NCBI GenBank assembly: GCA_030691545.1
Contig: JAUYEE010000263.1
Span: 1-38,438, forward strand
Origin: a bacterium
GTDB taxonomy: Bacteria > Auribacterota > JABMQX01
Direction: 5' to 3'
DNA: 38,438 bases
Below the pieces are notes generated by a model that saw only the letters and a list, made by a program, of their open reading frames with translations, ran no database searches and was not told where the DNA came from. How positions within the stretch are numbered: position 1 is the first letter of the stretch; each line of letters starts with the position of its first letter. Below, piece by piece: positions 7,351 to 14,511 of the stretch. A program made the position numbers and the translations under genes.

Positions 7351-8247
7351 TCAAGCGTGGGATTCTCTCAGAATCTCCCCCACCTTGTCGTAGATGTCGT
7401 CAATCTCCTCGGGAGTCTCGAAGCCGATGACGAGGGAGTCCACGCAGCCAAGCTCCACTGCAAATCTTAACGAATCTTCGCGTCCCGCAATGATGTACCC
7501 TTCGCCGAGGATTTTCATTCCTGCGATTCCCTTGCCTGCGGCATGGGCTTCCTTCAGCACGGGAACGACGACCTCCGGCGGGCCGTCCATCCGCTCGCCT
7601 CTCGGGTTGATTCTCGCCAAGATGCAGTCAACCCAGGGCGTTTTCGCGGCGGTTTCGAGGGCGCAAAGCGTATGGTTCGAGACGCCGTGCGCGCGGATGA
7701 TTTTCTTCTGTTTTGCCTCCGCGAGGTAATCGAGCCACTTCCGCAATCGCTTCGGCCAATCGCCATCCATCATGGCCTGGAGCAGCACGATGTCGAGGTA
7801 GTCAGTGTCCAGTTCCTGGCGAAACCGGTCGAGCTCGCCGCGAATCTCCTCATCCTGGTTCAGATTCAGCCAGATTTTGGTGCAGATGACGATTTTGTCG
7901 CGGGGGATGCCAGCATCTTTCATTGCCCGGGCAAAGAACGAATGCGAGCCGTACATGTCGGCAAGGTCGAAGAAATTGATCGCGCGTTCGTAAGCGTGAC
8001 GAACAAGCTCGCTGAATTTCTCCTGTCCGAGTCGAGTTTGGCGAGAGCGTTTGCTGAAGCCGACGGTCCCTGTTCCGAGAGCCAAGCGCGAGACTTTGAT
8101 GCCCGTTTTGCCAAGAGGGACGAGGTCCGCGGGCGATGGGGCTTTCGTCGCTTCCCCGAAAGCACGGGAGAGGCTGGCGGCGCCCAGGTAAACACCGGTC
8201 GCCAGGGTGGTCGTCCGAATGAACTTCCTGCGGCTGATTGTTCTCAC
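7351..8247 (-). CDS. Tat-exported aldo/keto reductase family protein
   Basis: A 298-residue aldo/keto reductase with a twin-arginine signal (SRRKFIRTTTLATGVYLGAA), so it probably acts in the periplasm, as in many PVC genomes. The barrel shows LGKTGIKVSRLALGT, NFFDLADMYG with the catalytic Asp and Tyr, KIVICTKIW with the lysine, LDIVLLQAMMDGDW and VSNHTLCALE. The usual LHxxD is replaced by LQAMMDG, so the catalytic His position is changed. The N-terminus is set at GTG 8247 because GGAGG lies 5 nt before it and the Tat signal then starts correctly. NADP-dependent reduction is the family role, but the substrate is unknown. Confidence 0.85.
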   Translation of the reverse strand: MRTISRRKFIRTTTLATGVYLGAASLSRAFGEATKAPSPADLVPLGKTGIKVSRLALGTGTVGFSKRSRQTRLGQEKFSELVRHAYERAINFFDLADMYGSHSFFARAMKDAGIPRDKIVICTKIWLNLNQDEEIRGELDRFRQELDTDYLDIVLLQAMMDGDWPKRLRKWLDYLAEAKQKKIIRAHGVSNHTLCALETAAKTPWVDCILARINPRGERMDGPPEVVVPVLKEAHAAGKGIAGMKILGEGYIIAGREDSLRFAVELGCVDSLVIGFETPEEIDDIYDKVGEILRESHA

Positions 8248-8311
8248 GAGAACCTCCTGCTCGCGTTTGTGCGCCGTCCACGTGATAACGTACGCCGTCC
8301 TGTTCGCGCAG

Positions 8312-8360
8312 TCAAGGTTCAGTCGCAACGTGCGTCTTTCCACGTATGCCTGAACCTTGA
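8312..8360. repeat. 11-bp perfect inverted repeat in the divergent promoter region
   Basis: TCAAGGTTCAG (8312-8322) and CTGAACCTTGA (8350-8360) are exact reverse complements with a 27-nt gap. They sit between the divergent aldo/keto reductase (start 8247) and the secreted helical protein gene (start 8508). The place suits a looped operator or an mRNA hairpin; no function is established. Confidence 0.45.
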
Positions 8361-8507
8361 AGGCGCGTGAAACGTTCCTTTGAAAGAACACCTGTTCGCT
8401 CTGACACGTCGGGGGAAGGTCTTGACCTCCGCTGTCCCGCGCGATAAGAAGGAACGCTATTGGCACTGAATCCACAACCTGCACGACCTCAGAACTGGAG
8501 ACTTTCG

Positions 8508-9065
8508 ATGAGAACGAGCGTAATTCTCTTGCTGGCAATGTTAACCGTACTCGCGTTTTTGCCCCGATGCTGTGCCGAAGGAGGAAAGGCTAAGTCGCCC
8601 GATCCCCTTGAGCCGCTCCTTCTTTCATACATTCAGGGGCGGCTGGAGCAAGCACAACTGAACCACGAGCGCCTGACCAAGCGGGAGGAGGCGGGCGTGG
8701 CGACTCTTCCTCAAATCTTAGCGGCGGAGGATGAGATTGACCGCTGGCAGCTTCACCTTCGCCTCCTGACCGAAGGCGGACTGATTGCCGAGCACCCAGT
8801 CCTGACGGAATTGCGCAGAGAATTCCATGTCCCTGAGCTGGAAGTGGCCGTGAGCCGGAGCAAGCGCGATGCCGCGGCCAAAATGGCTGGGGAATACCTG
8901 CAAAAGAAACTCGCTCGGGCGGAGCGTCTTTTAGGAAGTGCCAGGACTCTTCTTGAAGTGAGGCGGGCGACTGAGGCGGACTTGCTCGCGGCGAAAAACG
9001 CGGTGGATGGGGTCAAGTTGCTTCTGGAGGCCGAGAAATACAATCTGCGTGATGCGAGGGAATAA
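8508..9065 (+). CDS. Exported helical hypothetical protein
   Basis: A 185-residue protein starting at ATG 8508 (ctggag upstream), with a clear signal peptide MRTSVILLLAMLTVLAFLP ending near CCAEGG. The rest is almost entirely charged helix (QAQLNHERLTKREEAGVATL, AKMAGEYLQKKLARAERLLG, RATEADLLAAKNAVDGVKLL), suggesting antiparallel coiled coils. The phrase KREEAGVATLPQILAAEDEI resembles the hairpins of TolC-type outer-membrane proteins, in which a short helical pair carries a similar LxxAxxxL pattern, but the length is far too small for a channel. It is divergent from the Tat reductase. Function unknown. Confidence 0.7.
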   Translation: MRTSVILLLAMLTVLAFLPRCCAEGGKAKSPDPLEPLLLSYIQGRLEQAQLNHERLTKREEAGVATLPQILAAEDEIDRWQLHLRLLTEGGLIAEHPVLTELRREFHVPELEVAVSRSKRDAAAKMAGEYLQKKLARAERLLGSARTLLEVRRATEADLLAAKNAVDGVKLLLEAEKYNLRDARE

Positions 9066-9609
9066 CGTGCGTTCTTTCCTGATAGGCCACTGGCGGTAAC
9101 CCCTCCACCCGATCCGCCACAAGGGTTCCAATTCTGCCGTGTTCCTCTTTTTGATGGAGGCGGGACTCCGCGTGAGGTTCTGCGCACATCAATTTCCCAA
9201 CACGCGGCTTACGACTGGCTTCAATTCGACCGAAAGGTGCACGTTTCCTTCCGCAATGGTGAGGCGCGAGAAAAATGCTTTCCTTGGATGAAAATCTTCG
9301 AACCTGGGAACCGCTGGAGGGTCAGGTGCGTTACCAAAATTGAACAGACATAATTGAGTGTTTCAACGCCCAAGACCCAGCAGGCATAGGCGGAGGATTC
9401 GCTCTTCCCCACTCAGGAAAAACCCCCCTTCCTCGGAGCAGTCCTCCGCCAGGCCACGCAATTCGTAGCTGATCCATCGCCCTGGCAACGGGGCGATTTC
9501 TTTGTCGCTGGTCTTTTGCGCGCGGGCCTCCATTCGTTGGGCTTGGCTTGTCTATTGCGGAAGAGGAATCGGATTTCCGCAGAAGAGACTTCGGGGAATT
9601 GTGAAGCGG
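9066..9609. other. 544-bp region with no supported gene
   Basis: Between the helical protein and the OsmC gene no ORF with a start and Shine-Dalgarno was found. One frame stays open from 9066 to a TAA at 9351-9353 directly behind the previous stop; it reads protein-like near its end (AAYDWLQFDRKVHVSF, CFPWMKIFEPGN) but lacks an ATG and any early GTG or TTG. It may be a decayed gene end. The remainder (9354-9609) shows nothing recognisable. Confidence 0.35.
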
Positions 9610-10014
9610 TCAATCGCTTGACAGCACCGTCGTGCGAATCTCGATGTGCGGGGGGTCTTCGAGATGTTTCTCTACCGCGCAAAGATGGGCCGCTTTGACC
9701 ACCGCCTGCTTGTACTTCTCTGGGAAACTCGGCGGCAGTTGAATCTCGATTTCGATCTTTCGGATCATTTTCTTCTCGGCATCTCTTTCCATTCGTTGAA
9801 CGAGCTTCATGTTCTCGGTTGGAATAGCCCGCTCCTGGCAGAAGGAGAGGACATAAATGCCTGCGCACGTGCCAATGGATGCGAGGAACAGGTCGAACGG
9901 CGCCGGCGCCGATCCTTCACCGCCGCCGAATTTAGACTGATCCGTTTTGATCGTGAGTCCCCTGTAAACAGCATCCACCCTCTTCCCGCCCGGGAAAACG
10001 ATTTCCATATCCAT
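9610..10014 (-). CDS. OsmC/Ohr-family protein
   Basis: A 134-residue OsmC-like protein. The family reduces organic hydroperoxides through a reactive Cys pair, and some members only bind small molecules. Visible are the N-terminal strand region (MEIVFPGGKRVDAVYRG), APFDLFLASIGTCAGIYVLSF with Cys50 at the head of the central helix, and AAHLCAVEKHL with Cys112, matching the two redox cysteines; Cys59 is extra. SIGTCAGIYV fits the OsmC/YhfA group rather than classical Ohr. ATG 10014 is used; an ATG two codons later is equally possible. It lies 71 bp downstream of tyrS on the same strand. Confidence 0.85.
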   Translation of the reverse strand: MDMEIVFPGGKRVDAVYRGLTIKTDQSKFGGGEGSAPAPFDLFLASIGTCAGIYVLSFCQERAIPTENMKLVQRMERDAEKKMIRKIEIEIQLPPSFPEKYKQAVVKAAHLCAVEKHLEDPPHIEIRTTVLSSD

Positions 10015-10085
10015 TTCTATTTGTCCCTGTTCGTTTTTGACGAAAACACCCGGGATCGGTTTCTACCAAGGGAGACCCCAGGGGC

Positions 10086-11438
10086 TCATCTTTTTTCACC
10101 AGGGAGCCGAAGATCAAAGTACCTTCGCTTCCCTACTCTTATCACGGAAGGCGCCGAATCGCTGGCGGGCGAGAGAAGCTCCTCCATCGTCAGGACCACA
10201 TATTCCTCGCCTTTGAGAATTTGAATGCCTTTTTGCTGGACGAGGCGGCGAAGCTGGCTTTTTGTCTCACCAGCTTCCCTGGATAGCACATCAATGAGAG
10301 CTTCTTCCGGCTGAACTCCCACCATGACGGCGCTGTCAGGGACGAGCACCGCTTTTTTTCCGAACTTCTCGTTGAAGTCTGCGTTCGCTTTCTCGATGAC
10401 CTCGCGACTGTAATGATTGAACGTGCCGACGACCACCCTCGCGAGAAGCTGCTTTGCGTCCTTCGGATGAACCTTTCCCGCTTCGACTGCCCCCTTCAGC
10501 TCCTTCAGCTCCTCCGGCGTGATTTCCGTCAGCTCCCGATACCACACCCACATCACCTCGTCCGGGATTGACATGACTTTTCCAAACATGTCCTCCGGTG
10601 CGACAGTTATCGGGATATAATTCCCGTAGCTCTTGCTCATCTTCAAGAGCCGACCTTCTTCGTCCCGCACCCCCGTCGTCCCCGCAAGAAGATTGTACGT
10701 GATGATGATTTCGGGTCTCTGCCCGGCGTTGGACATCATCTTGCGGCACATGTGCATGTTGAGATACTGATCAAGCCCGCCTATCTCGATGTCCGGAACG
10801 AGCACCACCGAATCGTATCCCATGAACAATGCGTACTCCAACTCCGCCATCGAAATCCCGTAACCCTTTTCTAACCGCGTCCGAATATCCTCCCGCTGGA
10901 GAAGCTCGCTCGCCGAGATTTGTTTCAGAATTCCCGCCCACTGCCTCATGCTTATCTTGTTCATCCACTCGCTGTTGTAATGCCGCTCGATATCCGCCGC
11001 ACGCAGGTCAATGATTCGCGCCGCCTGCTCGTCGTATGTGGACATGTTCTGGCGCATTTCTTCTTCCGTCAAAGCGGGTCTCGCGTCCATGCGTCCGCTC
11101 GGGTCTCCGATCATTCCGGTAAAGTCCCCGATCACAAGCTGAATCTTGTGCCCCATCCGCTGAAAGAGACGGAGATTGATGAGAGTCACCGCATGCCCGA
11201 TGTGAATGTCCGGTCCCGTCGGGTCAATCCCCAACTTCACCTTCAGCGGGATGCCCGTCTTCTTCGAGTTGCGCAGCCTCTCGAGCAAATCCTCCGGCGT
11301 AACAACCGATTCCGGATGCTCCGCCACCTTCGCCATAATCCGCTCGTACTGGCCCTCCGCCGTCAGATGGCGCAAATCCGCCTCCGGCTCGAGCAGTCTT
11401 TCCTCAAGTGCTTTCAAATCAGAAGCCGCCTCTCTCAC
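10086..11438 (-). CDS. tyrS: Tyrosyl-tRNA synthetase
   Basis: Class I tyrosyl-tRNA synthetase of about 450 residues that charges tRNA-Tyr. The signature HIGH is at 79-82 (DIHIGHAVTL) and KMSKS at 266-270 (LLKMSKSYGNYIP). GIDPTGPDIH, LVIGDFTGMIGDPSGR, EYALFMGYDSVVL and EIGGLDQYLNMHMCRKM are typical of the TyrZ-like bacterial group. The C-terminus (from about residue 385: PEEALIDVLSREAGETKSQL, QKGIQILKG) is an S4-like RNA-binding domain. GTG 11438 is preferred to GTG 11462 because AAAGGA stands 7-8 nt upstream of it. No T-box leader is evident. Nothing is missing. Confidence 0.95.
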   Translation of the reverse strand: MREAASDLKALEERLLEPEADLRHLTAEGQYERIMAKVAEHPESVVTPEDLLERLRNSKKTGIPLKVKLGIDPTGPDIHIGHAVTLINLRLFQRMGHKIQLVIGDFTGMIGDPSGRMDARPALTEEEMRQNMSTYDEQAARIIDLRAADIERHYNSEWMNKISMRQWAGILKQISASELLQREDIRTRLEKGYGISMAELEYALFMGYDSVVLVPDIEIGGLDQYLNMHMCRKMMSNAGQRPEIIITYNLLAGTTGVRDEEGRLLKMSKSYGNYIPITVAPEDMFGKVMSIPDEVMWVWYRELTEITPEELKELKGAVEAGKVHPKDAKQLLARVVVGTFNHYSREVIEKANADFNEKFGKKAVLVPDSAVMVGVQPEEALIDVLSREAGETKSQLRRLVQQKGIQILKGEEYVVLTMEELLSPASDSAPSVIRVGKRRYFDLRLPGEKR

Positions 11439-11554
11439 TGATCTTCCTTTATGTCTCGCCACGCTGAGCTCGATGTGCTCAGCAGTCTCTGTATTTGGCG
11501 CGCGCTCTACGTCCTCCGCCCCGAAAACAAGGCGTGCCTTGTGCGTACTTCAAT

Positions 11555-11670
11555 CCCTGCGCCTCTGCGCCTTTGCGTTAAAGAAAAAGAACTCCAAAAC
11601 GCAAAGACGCCAAGACGCCGAGGAAGTTTTCTTGGTCTCCGGGTCAACGAAGTCTATGAAAGACTGCGGT
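11555..11670 (+). repeat. Dispersed ~120-bp element, copy A
   Basis: CTGCGCCTCTGCGCCTTTGC and its downstream partner (aacgcaaagacgcc, with caagacgccgagg) form an inverted repeat. It is followed by a 36-nt tail (11635-11670) identical at 31 of 36 positions to the tail of copy B at 23945-24066. It lies upstream of tyrS, pointing away from it. The hairpin plus conserved tail suggests a mobile palindromic element or structured RNA rather than chance. Confidence 0.6.
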
Positions 11671-11788
11671 GACTCTCCGCCTTAACACCGCTCAACCCGC
11701 CCGCAGACACGCCGAGCATCCTATTTCCCCCGCCCCCAAATGTCAAGACACGCATGGCCTCCCACTCCGAAATCTGTGAAAGAAATGC

Positions 11789-11817
11789 TTGACACGCGGG
11801 GGGGGGGGGGGTAGGTT
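11789..11817 (+). promoter_or_regulatory. Putative promoter with a 14-G homopolymer spacer
   Basis: TTGACA (11789-11794) is followed by exactly 17 nt, CGC plus fourteen G (11798-11811), then TAGGTT (11812-11817) as a weak -10. It lies 72 bp before the start of the beta-helix protein. A G tract filling the -35/-10 spacer is the known geometry of phase-variable promoters, where slippage changes spacing and output. The -10 matches only 3 of 6, so the promoter call is tentative; the tract itself is certain in this sequence. Confidence 0.45.
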
Positions 11818-11888
11818 GACGGTAAGTGGCAATGTGCAAAGGAGTGCGCGTGGGCGCAACTGTTACCGCATCGGGAAAGGAGGTAACC

Positions 11889-13706
11889 ATGAGAACCGAA
11901 AGAACCCCGGCGAGCACCCTCGCAGTCTTCGTAGTCCTGGTTCTGTGCACTCTCACTGCGTTGTCGCCAGCAGGCTGCACGATCATCACAGTCCCGGACG
12001 ACCACCCCACGATTCAAGGGGCAATTGACGCGTCGTTGTCCGGCGACACAATCCACATCCGATTGGGGGTCTACGCGGTATCGCAAACAATCCAGCTTCC
12101 GCAAGGGAGATCGCTTGAGGGGGAGGGCCCATGCAACACGATTATCGAGGCCGTGTACCCCCTGAACCTTCCACCTCCCCCCGACAACGACCCCATAATC
12201 CGGGCGCGCAGCCATACCTCCATCAGGTACCTGCGCATCCAGAAGGGCGGGGGTGCCGCCATACACGCGAGGGACGCGACGAACGTGACAGTGTTTCGGA
12301 ATGTTATCGTAGGATGTGATTCCGGTGTCTACCTCGACAATTACGGCCCCGGAGGGGAGGCGTCAGTCCTGAACAACACCGTGGTGTCCTGTCGAGTCGG
12401 GATAGCAGACAACGACTGGGGCACGATCCACATGTACAACAACATTGTAGTGGATTGTTATTACGGCATCTACCGCTACAACGTTAATACCTGGTTTTGG
12501 CAATACAACGATGTGTGCGGCAACGTGTACGACTGGTACCGCAGATATCAGGGCCCGTTCCCTGCCCCGCCCGGAAACCTATGTGCCGATCCTCTGTTCA
12601 GGAATGGGGCAGCGGGTGACTACAGGCCGACAGCATCGTCGCCCTGCATCAACGCTGGCCACCCGGACCCCTCGTACAACGATCCGGACGGCTCGCGAAA
12701 TGACATCGGTGCCCTTCCTTACGGCGCCTGTAACGATCCCCCGGTGGCGGATGCGGGTGACAACATCCTAATCGTGAGCGCGGAGCAGGGTCTAACAATC
12801 ATCAATGGGGGCGCGTCCGACCCAGACGGTGACACCCTGGAGTTTCGCTGGCGTGAGAGTGAAGAGGTTCTCCTCGATTGGAGTCTGGTGGGCCCTGCAG
12901 GCGAGGCCCACCTCGACCTTGCGCCGCTGCCCTATTTCTCAGTCGGGAACCACACACTGACCCTCGAAGTGCGCGAGACAGGAGAAGGCGGGCTCTCGGC
13001 TTCCGACCAAACTGTGCTGACCATTCAAAACTCACCGCCGGACGCTCAACCGGCGCCGAGCTACCAGGTCGTGGAAATCGGGATTGACCCCATCATCGTC
13101 GTTGCGGATGTATCCGATTTCGACGGCGACACGTTGACATACGAATGGCTGAAAGGCGCGGAAGTCCTCGACTCTGGGAGCGTTGAGACCGTGATCGGTG
13201 GAGATACCTTTCCCCTGCCCGATCTAAATGTGCCGGCTGGTGAACCTCGGTTTCCCGTGGGCGTGCATCAGATCGAGCTGCGAGTCAACGATGGTGTGAA
13301 TGAGCCAGTCAGTGCTTTCGTCTCCGTGGAGGTCACTGATACAACGGCGCCGAGTCTAAGTCCGGTCCCAAGCGTCACAATCCTCTGGCCACCGAACCAT
13401 CAGCTCGTGCCCGTGACGATTTGGGCGAACGCATTCGACAATGGTGGCGGCACAATCCATCTGGACGTCGAGGTAGCAAGCAGTGAGCCGCCCGATACGG
13501 ATGGCGACGGTAATACGATTCCCGACTGGTACATTGATTCCGTTGACGATGAAACAGGCGTCATTCAGCTTCGCCTCCGCTCTGAGCGTTCGGGGAAGGG
13601 AGACGGTCGGATTTACACTATCTCCATCAGAGCAACGGACGAGATCGGAAACGAGTCTGTCGCCATAGTCGAGATCCTTGCTCCCCACGATAAGCGGAAG
13701 AAATAG
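11889..13706 (+). CDS. Exported beta-helix protein with Ig-like repeats
   Basis: A 605-residue exported protein. The start at ATG 11889 has a perfect AAAGGAGGT Shine-Dalgarno. A hydrophobic signal (TLAVFVVLVLCTLTALSPAGC) is followed by ITVPDDHPTIQGAIDASLSG, the opening of the right-handed parallel beta-helix (pectate-lyase-like/DUF1565) fold, with rungs to about residue 240 (NVTVFRNVIVG, SVLNNTVVSCRVGIADND, TIHMYNNIVVD). The phrase SPCINAGHPDPSYNDPDGSR is typical of such PVC and metagenomic proteins. After about residue 280 come PKD/cadherin-like units (DPDGDTLEFRWRE; DFDGDTLTYEWLKG). A surface carbohydrate-binding or adhesin role is inferred. Expression may be phase variable through the G tract upstream. 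Confidence 0.8.
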   Translation: MRTERTPASTLAVFVVLVLCTLTALSPAGCTIITVPDDHPTIQGAIDASLSGDTIHIRLGVYAVSQTIQLPQGRSLEGEGPCNTIIEAVYPLNLPPPPDNDPIIRARSHTSIRYLRIQKGGGAAIHARDATNVTVFRNVIVGCDSGVYLDNYGPGGEASVLNNTVVSCRVGIADNDWGTIHMYNNIVVDCYYGIYRYNVNTWFWQYNDVCGNVYDWYRRYQGPFPAPPGNLCADPLFRNGAAGDYRPTASSPCINAGHPDPSYNDPDGSRNDIGALPYGACNDPPVADAGDNILIVSAEQGLTIINGGASDPDGDTLEFRWRESEEVLLDWSLVGPAGEAHLDLAPLPYFSVGNHTLTLEVRETGEGGLSASDQTVLTIQNSPPDAQPAPSYQVVEIGIDPIIVVADVSDFDGDTLTYEWLKGAEVLDSGSVETVIGGDTFPLPDLNVPAGEPRFPVGVHQIELRVNDGVNEPVSAFVSVEVTDTTAPSLSPVPSVTILWPPNHQLVPVTIWANAFDNGGGTIHLDVEVASSEPPDTDGDGNTIPDWYIDSVDDETGVIQLRLRSERSGKGDGRIYTISIRATDEIGNESVAIVEILAPHDKRKK

Positions 13707-13743
13707 TGTCGGCCTTTGCCGTCACCGCGAAGCTCATCGAGTG

Positions 13744-13837
13744 CTGAAGCAGCGCTTCAGTCCCGCGTTCAGCGGGAGAGCTGCGCTCCCGCACTCCGAG
13801 TCGAAACGCTCTGTAACGTGTTGCGACTGTTACAGAG
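13744..13837. other. Cluster of hairpins, two mutually exclusive
   Basis: Four stems in 94 bp: CTGAAGC/GCTTCAG (13744-13760), TCCCGC/GCGGGA (13761-13777), GCGGGAG/CTCCCGC (13772-13792, competing with the second), and CTCTGTAAC/GTTACAGAG (13809-13837, 9 bp perfect). They lie between the beta-helix gene and the toxin-antitoxin pair, without a T-run. They could form a 3' processing structure, a repeat element or a small structured RNA. Confidence 0.5.
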
Positions 13838-13980
13838 GGCTTCCAGCCGCGGGGGTCCTCATAACCCAACCGAGGAGCGAGCCTGCTCACAGGGTTCAGT
13901 TTCCGCGTTGTTCTTGTTTCGCGACTCTGCTATGCTGTCAGATGCGCGACGGCGATGGTTCACAATGACAGGAGAACAGA

Positions 13981-14166
13981 GTGGCAGCGATTAGCACAAA
14001 ACAGAGGGTTCTCGACGTATTGAAGGGATTGCCCGAGGATGCGGCTCTTGAGGACGTGATAGAGCGTCTTTGCTTCGTGGCGAAGGTCGAGCGCGGGCTG
14101 GCAGAAGCTGACAAGGGACAGACCATTCCCCATGCGGACGTGAAGCAGGGACTCAGCCGTGGCTGA
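13981..14166 (+). CDS. Small antitoxin of a ParDE/RelBE-type module
   Basis: A 61-residue protein starting at GTG 13981, with AGGAG 8 nt upstream. It begins AAISTKQRVLDVLKGLPEDA, then ALEDVIERLCFVAKVERGLAEA, and ends with the toxin-binding type tail DKGQTIPHADVKQG. This size and helical, acidic composition match the uncharacterised antitoxins (often annotated as addiction module or DUF antitoxins) paired with ParE-like toxins. It overlaps the toxin gene by 8 nt, giving coupled translation. It probably neutralises the toxin and represses its own promoter, as usual in the family; no palindromic operator was located. Confidence 0.75.
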   Translation: MAAISTKQRVLDVLKGLPEDAALEDVIERLCFVAKVERGLAEADKGQTIPHADVKQGLSRG

Positions 14167-14455
14167 GGTCGTTTGGACTCGCCAGGCGGTGGAAGACCTC
14201 GAAGAGATTCGACGCTTCATCGCGAGGGACTCGGAACACTATGCGGCCTTGGTTTACCGGCGGTTGGTGGAATCCGCCGATCGCCTCGAACTCTTTCCCC
14301 TTTCGGGCCGTGTTGTTCCGGAATTCGGCCGGGAATCAATTCGGGAGGTTATATGGGGCAACTATCGGATCGTCTATCGGGTGAGGGGGACCCTGGTCGA
14401 GGTGCTCACCGTCTTTCATGGATCTCGCCTGCTCCGGGAGCTTCCCGATGATTGA
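14159..14455 (+). CDS. RelE/ParE-superfamily toxin
   Basis: A 98-residue RelE/ParE-superfamily protein. Family features are VVWTRQAVEDLEEIRRFIAR at the N-terminus, the helix YAALVYRRLVESADRLELFP, the PLSGRVVPEFG loop, REVIWGNYRIVYRV and VLTVFHGSRLLRE. The residues R (VYRV), H and R (FHGSRLL) in the last strand correspond to the conserved C-terminal basic set. The GTG start at 14159 overlaps the antitoxin end. The family acts either as gyrase poison (ParE) or ribosome-dependent mRNase (RelE); the sequence alone fits ParE better. It is convergent with the hybrid sensor gene, 56 bp away. Confidence 0.85.
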   Translation: MAEVVWTRQAVEDLEEIRRFIARDSEHYAALVYRRLVESADRLELFPLSGRVVPEFGRESIREVIWGNYRIVYRVRGTLVEVLTVFHGSRLLRELPDD

Positions 14456-14511
14456 TGAGCCCTCGTTCATGGCATCCAAGCAATTCCCCGGCCTACCGGT
14501 CCTGGGTGCCG

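Noticed and set aside
9066..9353. Open frame of 96 codons directly after the helical protein
   Set aside because: No ATG and no early GTG or TTG with a Shine-Dalgarno; protein-like only near its end. Listed as possible decayed sequence, not a gene.
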